This document shows positions 33,360 through 45,426 of a DNA stretch of 64,000 bases, one piece after another. This stretch comes from Phycomyces blakesleeanus NRRL 1555(-) (lineage: Eukaryota > Mucoromycota > Mucoromycetes > Mucorales > Phycomycetaceae): assembly GCF_001638985.1 (NCBI RefSeq), contig NW_017265190.1:62001-126000 (forward strand), in the 5' to 3' direction. A model generated the notes under the pieces. It made no database searches, was not told the origin of the DNA, and was given only the letters and a program-made list of their open reading frames with translations. Positions within the stretch are counted from its first letter, which is position 1. Every line of letters begins with the position of its first letter. Both the position numbers and the translations under genes were made by a program.

Positions 33360-34193
33360 CTATTGCTGGTTGAGAGGATTGTTGTTCGTTGATGGGCTCT
33401 GGTGAGCATTGAATCCTGTTGGATTCGATTTTCCTCTCCCAAAAAAAGGTTTTTGTGTGTAAGTGGACTGTCCTCTACTAAAGAAGTTGCCTCCACGGCC
33501 TCTTCCTCTGCCTCTATGACCTCCATTGGAGTATCCTCCGGTGGAATATCCTCCTCTCTTGTTACTGACAGCACTCTGGAGGACAGACTCTTTGTATCTT
33601 GCTTGTTGGATTTTCTCCACCCACTCCTGATCGAAGGCCATGTCTTTGTCGTTTTCATCTTCATCTTCGAGATATCTTGCTCTTGTGGGGAGCTTAATTG
33701 CTCGGATGCTGAGTTCTTTGGCATCTTCGTCCAGCGTTTTTCTACTTGCGAACGCATAGACGGCCAAACGCCTGACTTTTTCGATGAGTTCATCGAAATC
33801 GGCTGCGTCTTTGTTACTACTTTGTTGTGATTTAATATACTTGAGGTCGTTGAAGACTTCACTTGCTGCTCTTCCTGCAATTCGAAGTTTGCCGCCATCT
33901 TTGTATTTGCCTTGTACAATCTGATGGGCATCCACGGTGTATTTCTTGAGGTCAGGGACGAAAATCTGATTGATCGCTCCTGAATTTGTCCATTTTCCAC
34001 CCTCAAATTGGAGGGTGTCTTTTGTGAATCGAATAATGTTCGACTTGAGACCTTTCGCTGAAGGCTCGTCCAAATCTTTGAGGATTTCTTCTGGGAGGTT
34101 ATCTCCGTCGTAATCTCGTTGTCTCTGTTGTGCCTGCTGTCCAAGCTTAATAAGCTCGAGGATTTGTTTGGGGGAAAGTTCATTAATATTCAT
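33360..34193 (-). CDS. DIRS gag-like ORF1
   Basis: 277 codons starting MNINELSPKQILELIKLGQQ. The N-terminal helix-rich region is followed by an acidic stretch (RYLEDEDENDKDMAFDQEW) and an RG/RGG-like tail (GGHRGRGRGRGGNFFSRGQS), as in nucleic-acid-binding Gag proteins of DIRS elements. The frame is intact. A second long frame (31217-34183) overlaps all of it in +1 register. Confidence 0.8.
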   Translation of the reverse strand: MNINELSPKQILELIKLGQQAQQRQRDYDGDNLPEEILKDLDEPSAKGLKSNIIRFTKDTLQFEGGKWTNSGAINQIFVPDLKKYTVDAHQIVQGKYKDGGKLRIAGRAASEVFNDLKYIKSQQSSNKDAADFDELIEKVRRLAVYAFASRKTLDEDAKELSIRAIKLPTRARYLEDEDENDKDMAFDQEWVEKIQQARYKESVLQSAVSNKRGGYSTGGYSNGGHRGRGRGRGGNFFSRGQSTYTQKPFFGRGKSNPTGFNAHQSPSTNNNPLNQQ

Positions 34194-34353
34194 TTAATCC
34201 ACGGTGCGCGGCTTGGAAAGATATGAGGAACAAGGGGAATGATAACTTTATTAATTTATATATTTTCAAAAAATAAAAGCGCGGCTCGGAGAGCCTATAC
34301 CACATCTGTAGTCGTAACGGAGTCAACACCAATTGTGTTAGGTACGACATACA

Positions 34354-35265
34354 ATTTAGAATTTTCACTTGACAAAGGGTTCTTTAATAGCTTTCTGCAA
34401 AACTGCACTTGCCCTGATACTTCCAAGCTTTACAAACATATCTTTCTCATCAATTGTATGCTAGACATCCCCTACTCTTTGTGCCAAAGCCTTTCCTTCT
34501 CCTCCTCTGCTGTCCATGTATCTAATACTGATACTAAAGCAGTAGTTGACACTTCCCTTCTTTCTGACAAGATAGAAGCTGATATCATGAAGTATCGTCA
34601 GTTATACTCTGTTGGACTTGACAGCAAGATAGCCGATTACAAGAGAATCTCAGAAGACATGAGCCAGTTCTTAGATACGTTGAAGTTTGCATATAACAAG
34701 CTGAAGGAACATGGCTCTCCCTCTCAATCCCATCTACCTCGACATATATATTTTTTTTATTATCAATTATCAATTATATATTATCAACTACTATCTTTTT
34801 TATTTTTTTTTAATTGTTACTTTTTTAAAATTGTCTTTATAAAAAAATCAAAATCAAAGAATATTTTAAGTTGTGCCTTTCTTTTCTGATTGGGGAATTA
34901 ACGGTACTTGTAAAATGGATTTTTGGTAAAAAAAAAACCGCCAGAAAACAGCCATAAAATCTTTATCAGCAAGTATAGACAAGCTTATTAAAGATATTTT
35001 AGAAGTAATGGAAAAGGAAGTTAATGTAAAGTTGGAACAGATAGTTGCCGTGAAGAAGCTTGAGCAAACATTTAAAGCCAATATATACATAAACAAGGCT
35101 GACAATGTATTGCCAGATCTTGAGTAAAGGGAAAGAACACTTAACTTCTTCCAGAGTCTAGGTGCCTACAGGCTCAAAGAAGAAATCAGAATCTGCAAGA
35201 GTTTATTCTGTAAATGCTATAAAAATCTACGAATTTTATATGAATTTTGTTCGAACAACCTGGCT
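34354..35265 (+). pseudogene. Unidentified protein remnant right of the DIRS element
   Basis: Open coding-like sequence begins at the DIRS edge (EFSLDKGFFNSFLQNCTCPD). It continues through DSKIADYKRISEDMSQFLDT to about 34740, is lost in T-rich sequence, and reappears at 34951 (SLSASIDKLIKDILEVMEKE, then AVKKLEQTFKANIYINKADN). An in-frame TAA follows at about 35125-35127, and readable sequence (TLNFFQSLGAYRLKEEIRIC) continues to about 35260. I do not recognise the family. Codon-like composition and helical character suggest a real but broken gene, possibly the target of the DIRS insertion. Confidence 0.4.
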
Positions 35266-36365
35266 TAGAACCCTGAATATTTAACTTTGTACACAGGTAA
35301 ACAGCGTTTGTTTAAATTTTGTTCTTGCTTCGTCCGCAAAAGGTAACCAGGTTGTATATATTTAAATTTTGATCTGTCTAATAAAAGAAAAACACTATTG
35401 ATTTCAAAATACACTATTTCTCCCCTGAAGTACTAGGAAGGGAAAAAAAACAGGGTATCTTGAACAGATATACAATTAGCTAGTCCAGAAAGATAGAAAT
35501 ATTGTGTCCCTAAAATTGTTATAATTTTGAGTTCTTGAACTATATATCATCGAAATATGTTGATTGACTGGCTGACTACTTCATTTTAATCAATGCTTTT
35601 TGTATTAATTGCGTATGAGTATAAGAAGGTTGTATTGAAAGCAAGGGCTTGAAACAAACAAACAAACAAAGAAAAATAGAACTTGATTTTTTGTTTGTCT
35701 GTTTATACATTTGATTGATTGACTGGAATGAGAGGGGAAGGGACTTTATAGATTTACGAATAGATTCTCGTTCAATAAGAATTATTATTATTATTATTAT
35801 TGAAAAAAAACCCCCTGCTTTTATGATATTAAGTAGCTTATGTATGGCTTTCTTTAATGCGATGAATGGCTAAATGAAATAAGGAAAAGTAAAATACAAT
35901 TCAATACAACACAATATTTTTGGGATGAATTGGTAATAATGTCTTTTCTGTTAGTTTTCTAGCCATTATTTTTGATTGTTTTTGCACTGCATACAAATTT
36001 TGCCTGTTTGCCTGTTTTATTATATCCCCTTGATCTTCTGTATAATCAAATGTCAGCATCAAAATCACCAATTGTACATATTCAACATATTGCGCATATT
36101 GCATCATAAAATCTCACTTTTTGTTTATATATATATATAATATTTTGGGATATTTAAGGTTCAATTTAATCAAAATTAGAAAGATAAACATTTATTGCCT
36201 ACCTGTCTGTTTTGCTTGCTTGATTATTATTACTTTTGGATTTTATAAGAAGAGAAACACATACACATACAAAGTCAGAATCTCTACCCTTCTTTCTCTT
36301 TCGATTTCTCTTTAGAATCCAAAGCCATAAATACTACCAAGACAAAACGCTTATCGATAAGAATC
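35266..36365. other. Intergenic boundary between transposon block and host genes
   Basis: AT-rich, with simple repeats (aaac near 35660, att near 35790). No gene is seen. It includes the presumed promoter of the cysteine-rich gene starting at 36366. Confidence 0.5.
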
Positions 36366-38440
36366 ATGCGGTTAATTTTGCTTGTTCTTTACATAACGTT
36401 CGGTGCCGTTTATTCTGCAGTCGAACAATCCGATATTAGTGGATGGGGTATATACAAAAATTAAAAACATATATACATAACAATTAAATTTAATCAAATC
36501 AAATCACTCGAATACTTATAATCATTGGATATTTCTTTTAGGGCAGAGACTTGGCTTGGGCTGTCCAGACTACAGTTATAGATGCCCTGATTGCTATGAT
36601 GGAGCTCAGTGCTTGTACCCGGACAGCAATGAATGTCCAAACTCGGGTATCCCAATGTGTTATAACTTTGACAGGTGTGCAAATGTTAGGTGTTCAATGC
36701 AGCGAATACCATGGTAAGGGCGTCACGACTACTTTAACTCTATTCTCTAAATAAGCTTGTGTTAATATACTGATACTGATATTAATGTTGATATTTATAC
36801 GTATATGTAGTCCAGCAGATTGTCCTTTCTCTTGTGTTTATGATGAAGAGAGTTGCTGTCCATTTGCAGGAGAGCCAATATGCCAACCACCTTGTATGAC
36901 TTTCGCTCCATGCAAGGTTACTCCGTGTCCTGCAGCCTGCCCCTTTGATTGCTTTTATCCGAACGCCGGTGAATGCTGTCCAAAGAGCGGCGAACCAGTC
37001 TGCAGACTTTTACCCAGCTTGCATTTACCTTTTATTCACCCAAAGGAGGATCCAAATGATTACACTGGTCACTCACACAGTGAAAACAATGAAGACAACA
37101 ACGACTACGAAAATGGCTACGAAAAGGGTAATGGAAATGGCTACAACAATGGCAATGGCAATGGCAATGGCAATGGCAATGGCAATGGCAAAGGAAATGA
37201 CAATGGAAATGGAAACAACAAGCACAATAGCAAAGGAAATGGAAACAACAAGCACAATAGCAAACATAACAACAACAACAACGTTGGATATGATCCTACA
37301 CCTTCCGAACCACCATTCTATCCTCAGGATCCTTACCAATCCCAAGTAGGAAGTATTATAGTCATTCCATTACCAGTCTTCACTGCAACCGTGTCCAGCC
37401 CGTATCCAGAATGGCCTCAAGATCCACAGGACCCCTATTACAGACCACAGGACAGCATCAAGGTTATCACGGTACCTCTGCCTACAAAAACCAAATCCCA
37501 TCATCACTATGAATGCCGAGACTATGACGGCTCCGAGGTGGAGTGCGAGTACTCAAACCCTTCGGATACCTATGGAATACTCCCTATACAAACTCTGGGT
37601 GTTCTGAAGTCCAGTGGCGCTAGTACTTTTGAAGATCTTTCTGACGCAAAGGGGTCGCAAAACCTGGAATCTATTGAGTATATTGAGACTGGCATTATTA
37701 ACGATGTTGATCCTGGTTCTGACGATGGTGAAGGGATAATGTGTATTGACATGATCGTGCCTTGCCCAAAAGAATGCCCTGAAACGTGTGTGTATCCAAT
37801 GAATGTCGATTGTCCTTATATACATCAGCCGTCTTGTCCCCAAGAGGAACCTATCGCGATTGATCCGTCTTATTCGTGTCAAGCTATTGATGGATTTCCA
37901 CTTCCTACTACACCAATTGAACCAACACGCGAACGTGAAATTCTCTGTCCATTAGTGTTTTTTGAATGGTAAGAACCTATACATATATACTTAATAACAG
38001 TATTAATTTTGTGAATATAGCCCAAATGAATGCGCTGATGATTGTATTCGCCCGGCTGTTCCTTGTCCATTTGCTGTACCAGCAACTTGCCCAGAAAAAG
38101 GGTCACCCACCTCAATGGATATTGAGCCTACCTTGTCAGAAGAACATTATCTATGTCCACATTACATGATTGCATGGTAAGAGTCGCAAATATACATAAA
38201 GTATAATTGGTAATAGTCTTAATATTCAACAACCCATTGCATTGTATTTCATTCTATTGTATCTTGTCATATCACACACTACACACTACGCACCATACGT
38301 TATATACACAAAACAGTCCCGAGTGTGATACCAACAGTGTCTGTACAAGAGCAACAACAGGCCACTGCCCAAATACAAATGTTCCTTATTGTGTAGAAAT
38401 AGCAACGCCAGTCGATAACCAGCCTTCAATTGGCTTTTAA
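36366..38440 (+). CDS. Secreted cysteine-rich modular protein, 563 aa, five exons
   Basis: Exons 36366-36447, 36542-36713, 36811-37968, 38021-38176 and 38317-38440 join in phase to 563 codons. Exon 1 is a signal peptide (MRLILLVLYITFGAVYSA). The mature protein has a repeated cysteine module, CPxxCPfxCxYxxxxCCPxxGEPxC: CPADCPFSCVYDEESCC..GEPIC, CPAACPFDCFYPNAGECC..GEPVC, CPKECPETCVYPMNVDC, CPNECADDCIRPAVPC, and a final CPECDTNSVC...CPNTNVPYC. A hydrophilic linker (residues about 190-260) is rich in NG, NK and HN repeats, and Pro-rich segments follow. No membrane or GPI tail is seen, so it is probably secreted or wall-bound. I do not know a named family. A cell-surface role is inference. Confidence 0.82.
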
Positions 38441-39002
38441 AGTAGTTTGAATATATATTATTTTTATTACCTTTGGACAAATAATAACAAAATCGGAAGA
38501 AAAAGAGAGACAAATATAACGCCAATCATCGTTACTTTCAAAAATGAAAACAATTAATTAATTAGTAAATTCAAGTAATAAATAAAGATATATTGTAATA
38601 GAAATTCAATTCAAAACCCATACCACAACTACACTATGCTACACCACCATGTTACTTTATTTATTCTCATATATATATATTGTCAAGAGGTACTACTAGG
38701 CTTATATTATTCTTTTACTAAAAAGAAATCAAATCATTAGAATTAACCACTGTTTAAAGACCAATATTTTTTGGTCTTTAGCACTATTAAAAAAAAAAAG
38801 TCAAATTGATTCAAATCGATTCCAATGACGTCGTAAAAGTCTAAAAATGGGATATCTGGATACACCAAAAGATCATAAAATAATGTCTTTGATGTGAATT
38901 CTTTTTAGTGGAGTGATTAACTCTTTTTTTTTTCTATTAAAATTATCATCGTTGGATTTCAACCAACCAAGGGCCAAAAAGAAAGAAAAAAGGAGTCCTG
39001 TA
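38441..39002. other. Intergenic region
   Basis: Holds the 3' flank of the cysteine-rich gene and the 5' flank of the mannosidase gene. AT-rich, with a small inverted repeat (aaagaccaatattttttggtcttt) near 38755. No gene. Confidence 0.5.
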
Positions 39003-42000
39003 ATGTCCTCTACTTACAATGTTGTAGAGTGGTTTCCACTGGGAAATATTCAGCGACATTTCTGCGAATTGATGATGTTATTGATGTGCTTGGTTTCATT
39101 CCAAATGGTGGTTACGTCGACTCCAATGACAGAGAGAAGACGACTTGAATTGAGGTATACTTTTACTTTTACTTTTATGGTTTGTGGTTCTATGTGTATA
39201 TATCATTCTATTGAATTTCATTGCATTGCATTGAATTGTATTGCGGTAATAATGTGAATGTGGACTTGAAGAAAATGATAAATTCTTTTAATGCTTTATT
39301 TAATTTTGAAACTGCTGTTTTTGTATATTAATCCTCTTGTTCATCTCAATTTTTGTATAATTCACAATAACAATTTCCTTCTTCAATTTTTTCTTTTTTT
39401 TTTTTAAAAAAAAAAGAGAAATGAGTAGTGTAAGGGCTTATTGTTATGATTATAATTAATATTTTTTTATTTTTTTATTGTTTTACTATTTGGCTGTAAT
39501 GTATTTTAACTCAAAATGATGATCATTTAGGAGATGTTCAATCATGGGTGGCACAACTATCTTGAACATGCATACCCCGCTGATGAGGTATGAAAAGAAG
39601 ATAAAGAGTAATAAAAAGTTATAAATATTAAATTGACTTTGGTGTCCTTAAACAAACAAAAACCCTTTTCTTTTTTTTTTAAAAAAAAATAAGCTTAACC
39701 CTGTTCAATGTAATGGAAGAGGAAGTGATAAATCTGACCCGTGAGTAGTAAGCCTTTTCTTTTTCTTTTTCTTTTTTAAGCATAGATATACACTATAGCT
39801 AGAAACCCAATATTTTGAATAGTATTAATGGTTGAGATACTCTAGGACAAATATAAATATCAATGATGTACTTGGAGATTATTCTCTCACCCTAGTAGAT
39901 ACATTGGACACCTTGGCTGTGAGTACATTTATACATACGAGTTTGTGCTTTATTAACATTCTAAACTTATTTCAATTTGTGTGTGTGTGTTGGGTTGTAG
40001 ATTATGGGTACCCAAGATCAATTTGAAGAAGCAGTCCGGCTCGTATTAGAACAAGTTTCATTTGACAAGGACAGTAAAGTTCAAGTATTCGAATTGAATA
40101 TCCGTGCCCTGGGTGGTTTGGTAACTACATACAAATGAAACATAAAAGAAACATTGGCTAATTTACAAATATATATATATATATATATATATTTACAAAT
40201 GAAGCTTTCTGCTCATGTATTTGCTTCAGATCCTTCATTTGGTCACAGCATCAAGGGTTACAATGGTGGCCTATTGAACCTCGCAGAAGATCTTGCAAAC
40301 CGACTACTTCCAGCCTTCCAGTCATCTAAAACCGGAATACCATATCCTCGTGTAAAGCATTTATTGTTTTTTATTGTTTTTTATTTTATTTTACTTTACT
40401 TTTATATTAAACATATAAATAATCTCCTATCCTAATGGTTGTTACTTATCATTGTTGTCTTAGGTCAATCTTAGGTATGGTGTGCCTAGAACAGAAACCG
40501 TAGAAACATGTACTGCTGGTGCTGGAAGTCTTGTGTTGGAATTTGGTGTTCTTAGTCGACTGACAGGAAATCCCTATTACGAGGTATATGAAAAAAAAAC
40601 TAACAAACGGTACATGCATATAAATTTTTAAATACATGTTTTTATATATATATCTATATTTGCAGAGTGTCGCAAAACGTGCTCTCAAGGCAATTTGGGA
40701 CCGGCGATCACCATTAGACCTACTTGGAAATGTGATTAACATCCAGACCGGCCAATGGATCCACACTGCATCTTCTACCGGGGCCGGCATTGACTCCTTT
40801 TTTGAGTACGTTCTCAAGGCCTATGTGCTGTTTGGCGAGACCGAGTACCTCAACATGTTTGAGGATGCCTATGGGGCAATCTTACAGCACATCCGAGACC
40901 CGAGTGGATACATCTATCGCAATGTGCACATGAGTTCAGGTACTCTGATGGCCACCTGGATCGACAGTCTTAGTGCATTTATGCCTGGTCTCCAGGTCCT
41001 TCATGGCGATCTTGAGTCGGCCATCAAGGGGCACTTGATATTCTATAACATCTGGAAACGATACCACGCTCTCCCCGAACGATTCGACTACTACCAAAAG
41101 ACAGTCGACATTGCATTTTACCCCCTCCGACCCGAATTTGTTGAATCAACCTATCATCTCTACCGCGCAACCCGAGACCCTTTTTACCTGCAAGTTGGCG
41201 AGATGATCATCGAGGATCTTAACAATCGGACCAGACTGGCTTGTGGATTTGCAAACATTGGAGATGTCCGGACCGGTAGACTTGAAGACCGGATGGAAAG
41301 TTTTGTGCTCAGTGAGACACTAAAGTATCTCTATCTTTTATTTGATATCTGTAAGTCAACAAGCTTATATGATGTTTATGGTTGTCATGGTAATATACAT
41401 GTATTTAAACTAATTTTTTCTTATTGATTTGATTCTATAATGTATCCTGTAGCTCATCCTTTGAATACCATGGACTCCAATTTTGTATTTACAACTGGTA
41501 CGTACAAACCACTTCTCTCCCTCTCTCTTTCTGCTTTTTTTCCTCTTTCCCAGAAACCCATTAGAAAATATGAACAAAACTGAATATATATAAAGAAAAA
41601 GAAATCAAAGCTAATTATTAATATTATATTATTATTTATAATCAATCAATCGATCGATTAATAAGAGGGCCACGTCTTGCCGCTTGCAAAACAATACCTG
41701 GTCAGAGAAGAATCACCATCCATTCGTCACTTATTTTCCGAGCGTGTGTGCAAACCTCACCGTGTTATTTTCGGAAATCCTGTGTATGGAACACAAAATT
41801 CATCTTCGACATACTCTTCATCTCCCTCTTCATCATCATCGTCACCAGTAGCCGACCAAAGCCAACACCACTACTTGTCTCAACCACAATTACTTGACTT
41901 ATCATCAATTCCTTGTAGACCCGAAACAGACTTGGCAGCCGAAATGGTAGGCACTATTGTTGGTCCCTCTGATGATGATGCTCTTTCACCCCTGGGAGTA

Positions 42001-42299
42001 TGTTCTGCGCCTGTGATCAATGATCGATCGTTTGAATTGAGTTTTGGCCCCGACACCCGCAATAACAACAATCATAACAATCATCATGGCAACAACAACA
42101 ATGGTGGATTTGGTGGAAGAGGAGGAGCAGGATACGATCGCAATCGATCACCAAAAATCATTGAGTTTGTTGGCGGATTCTTGGCTAGATCGCTCTCTGA
42201 TCTAAAGATAGAGCTCAGTAAACGATCCTGGAGCAACGGTGGTGGTTATCAAGTGACTGGAGGTTAGTGAACTTGCTTTCTTTAGCAGAAGATACAGAA

Positions 42300-42332
<33 letters not shown>

Positions 42333-43990
42333 GCATAAGAAAGACATATTTTCAGGTGTCTGTCTGTATTATTATTACTTCTCCTTCTTGTTTTTCTCTT
42401 TCTATTCATATTCTCCCTTTCGTTTTCCTTTTTCTTCTTATTTTCTTCTTCTACTTCTTTGGATGGCAAAAGAAGTACAAGAAGGAGGTTGTTCCTATTA
42501 TCAGCTATTATCTAGTGCTTCCTTGATTTACTATATTGTATATACCCTTCCAATCTACCAACTTGTTTGATTTACTTTTATAGAGCTTTGTTTAATTATA
42601 TTATATCCATTATTATTTTCTTTATCACTATCTTTTATTCTTGTTTTACTCATGGTTTACACTTCTTTCTTTCTGTATTGATTTTATCCTTATATCTGTA
42701 CGCCTTTTTGTATTTTGCAAAACAAACCATAATAATAATAATAATATTTATAACAATAATAATACAATTTGTTTTTTTTTCTTTACAATTTTACAAATTG
42801 CACAGTACAACCTAATACAAGGTAATGAATTATTTCATTTTATTTATTATATATATAAAAAGACTTCATTTGAGGGTGTACATTCATATATATATATGAG
42901 CAAGTGAATGTGAGGCCATTAGACTATAGATATAGATATAGATATAGATATGTGTGTACAAAAGGATGTGTTGCAGCTACTCACAACAGCAGAAACAAGC
43001 GACTCAAATAGTCAATTATGTATGCTAGACAATAAAAGCACAAATTATTCCAATGCTCTCTCTCTCTATATATATGTGTGTGTGTGTGTTTATATATACG
43101 AGCAATGCAAGCTATACGAACAAAAATAATATAAACAACAAAGTATCATAATTTGTAGATTATCAAAAAATGACGTTTTGATTGTTACCGAGGATGCCAT
43201 TACACCTTATCTACGACAAGACGTCCTGGAACTTGTTCCTTTAACTGATCACGTGTCTGAATCATCAACAACAGTAGCAGCAGCAGCAGCGGGAGCGGCA
43301 GAAGCAGCAGAATCATCGTCATCGTCCTTTCCATCACCGTCATCATCATCGTCTTCGTCGTCGTCAGCCCTGTTTGTTGATCAAGAAACGTTTGATATAC
43401 GGGTACTCAAGCACAATACGGTGACCGAAATTTTGAGCGCATATCCGTCATACTTTGGATCCAGATGGACTAGTTCAACCCAAAACGAGATCCATTCTGC
43501 AGTGCCTGTGTTTATAGAATCGAATCGATTCGGGTGCAGTGTGTACTCTTCGACCGAGCAAATGATCGCAAAAGGAAAGGTGGTTGTAGTTTACCGCGGA
43601 CTCTGCACATTCTATCAAAAGGCCGGATTTGCTGAGCGAGCCGGTGCATTGGGAGTGCTGTTTGTTGACCAGGCTGGCGGACAGACTTTTAGAGCCCTGC
43701 CGGCCATTGACACTAACGATTGTGGTGACAATGGGGATAGCAACAACAACAACAACAACAACAACAATAGCCAAAATAGCAAGGTCTCTTGTACGGAGGT
43801 CAAGTTACCGAGTGCCATGATATCTTTTGAAGACGGGTCGGCTTTGATTGACGGCTGCTTGAATCGAGAAGACGTGGTCCTGGAGTGGGTCTCTAGTACT
43901 CAGGGCAAGAAGAACGTTAATTCAGGAATGGGGATTAGAGTTCATGGCGAGAAAGTCCATAATTTATTAGTACTTTATACCGCACCATGA
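39003..43990 (+). CDS. MNL1: EDEM/Mnl1-type GH47 alpha-mannosidase with C-terminal PA domain (ER-associated degradation)
   Basis: Thirteen exons: 39003-39154, 39417-39429, 39531-39587, 39694-39740, 39846-39918, 40001-40120, 40205-40351, 40464-40583, 40666-41350, 41453-41497, 41666-42262, 42806-42821, 43159-43990; 967 codons in frame. A signal-anchor ([16 protein letters not shown]) precedes the GH47 domain: [91 protein letters not shown], and the calcium-binding TTEGH. These trim Man8-type glycans on misfolded glycoproteins in the ER. After Ser/Asn-rich spacers, a protease-associated domain is readable ([30 protein letters not shown]), as in vertebrate EDEM3. The start at 39003 is the first methionine before the anchor. 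Two exons are microexons inferred from phase. Confidence 0.88.
39417..39429 (+). other. 13-nt microexon of the mannosidase gene
   Basis: Exon 1 ends in phase 2 (CTTGAATTGAG before GTATAC), but the exon at 39531 must be read in phase 0 to give EMFNHGW. The only short piece with AG in front and a strong donor behind (AG, then AGAAATGAGTAGT, then GTAAGG) adds 13 nt. It restores the frame and gives LELREMSSEMFNHG, matching the usual LREEVxEMF context of EDEM proteins. Confidence 0.7.
42806..42821 (+). other. 16-nt microexon of the mannosidase gene
   Basis: Exon 41666-42262 ends in phase 1 and exon 43159 requires phase 2. The 16-nt piece TACAACCTAATACAAG, preceded by ttgcacag and followed by gtaatg, restores the frame and encodes VQPNTR before [12 protein letters not shown]. 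Without it the 896-nt intervening stretch would shift the PA domain out of frame. Confidence 0.65.
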
Positions 43991-44993
43991 ATAAATATAT
44001 ACATCATTATAATACTTATAATAGTAATAATGTTAACATTAATGCTGATTTTAATCCTAATCCTAATCCTAATTTTAATTTTATTGCTAATTATATACTT
44101 TTACCTTTTTTTCCTTCTTTGTGTGTGTATGTGCCTTTTTTTTATGATTTTTTTTTAAAGAATGTATTCATATTCATACATTTGAAACAAATCGCTAGTT
44201 TTGGCGCAAAATACTTTTTAGATGGCTCAACTGACATGTTTGTATCACAAAATCTGTATATTCTATATACAAAAAGATAGATAAAAGTAAGGAATGGAAA
44301 AGAGGTAAAGGAGAAGGCAAAGGAGCGTGAAAGAGAAGAGAAAAAAAATGGGGGTAGACAATTGATCAAGATTGAAAAAAAAGGGTGATAATTAGACTCG
44401 GTAGTGAACATAAATATAATAATAGACTAATCCAAGACCTACACACATTTAATATAGGAATAAAAGAAAAAAAATTATAAAAAGATAAAAGCTCCCTGCC
44501 TATATAAAGACCTGTATTGAGAATAGCTTGGTGAATGAATGTATGAGCCTATATCTTGTGTGCTTACATTACATTTCTTATGAAAACATTGATTTAAAAT
44601 AAAGATAAAGAAGTAAAGAGTATTAAATGAACAAACTTCATATGGCTTGGTTAATAATATTAATACCAATAGAAACATATTTGTGTTTTGTTACAAAGTG
44701 TAGGTAAATCTTCTTTTTCTACTTTTGATTAATAACATATTTTCAATATAAGACTATAAAGTATTATGCTGTAAGATTTATCAATAGAAAAAAAAAGAAG
44801 ATATTAATTGGCAATAGATATATAAATATATATGTAATTGTATGTATTTGTAATTAAAGCGTAAAGATATGCAGAAAATGTATGAATTATGGAATAAGAA
44901 TTATAAGTTTTATAAATATGTATGTATCTATTTATCTATTTATCTATTTTAAAGATATATAGTAGTCAATGGTTAATCTTGTCGGATAGAAAT
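43991..44993. other. Intergenic region between convergent genes
   Basis: Contains the 3' ends of the mannosidase (+) and the small cysteine-rich gene (-). AT-rich, with a short taatcc tandem at 44052-44070. No gene. Confidence 0.5.
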
Positions 44994-45394
44994 CTAAAGA
45001 ACAATAGACAGGGGAGTTTGTCCTAAAAGACCAATAAAGATAATGACAGGTAAGAGGATGGAATAGGTAGGTGCTGTGAGCTGTAGGGTAGCTTGGTTTG
45101 GTATAGGAATATTGTAGATTGGTTTTTCGTCCGAGGTGTTTGTTCGCAGAGCACTAGGAATACCTCCGGGCATATTGCATCTATAATATCGCTTACACCC
45201 ATCCGCACATAGCTCTTTGGTTGTTCCTTCGGCACACCCGTTATTACATGCATCTTCTCGTCCTCTACACTCAGCAATCGAAACCGGCCACTGGTAAGGA
45301 GGACAATCTGGAATTTTGGTTTTACAATCACATCCCCAGGCCATTGTATTCACATTACAGAAACTATAGAGACGATAGAAAGATAAAAAATCAG

Positions 45395-45426
<32 letters not shown>

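Larger units (their letters stand above)
30041..34353 (-). mobile_element. DIRS-type tyrosine-recombinase retrotransposon
   Basis: The element has inverted terminal repeats of about 93 bp (30071-30163 against 34214-34308, sharing gtggtataggctctccgag). It also has an internal complementary region. Positions 30291-30330 are the reverse complement of the left outer end (30041-30080), and 30330-30382 are the reverse complement of the right outer end (34300-34353, one mismatch). This joined-ends arrangement is diagnostic for DIRS elements, which replicate through a circle. Gag-like, RT/RNase H and tyrosine recombinase frames overlap on the minus strand. There is no integrase or protease. Confidence 0.95.

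Noticed and set aside
31217..34183. Reading the 989-codon frame as a separate new protein
   Set aside because: Its C-terminal end is the tyrosine-recombinase N-terminus, and the rest overlaps intact Gag and RT frames without its own motifs. Kept only as a finding.
30041..34353. LTR retrotransposon (gypsy or copia)
   Set aside because: No direct LTRs, integrase or protease; inverted ends, an internal complementary region and a tyrosine recombinase show DIRS.
37073..37345. Minus-strand open frame in the NG-repeat region
   Set aside because: Low-complexity shadow of the cysteine-rich gene linker.
44052..44070. Telomere-like taatcc tandem
   Set aside because: Only three copies and not the usual fungal CCCTAA unit.
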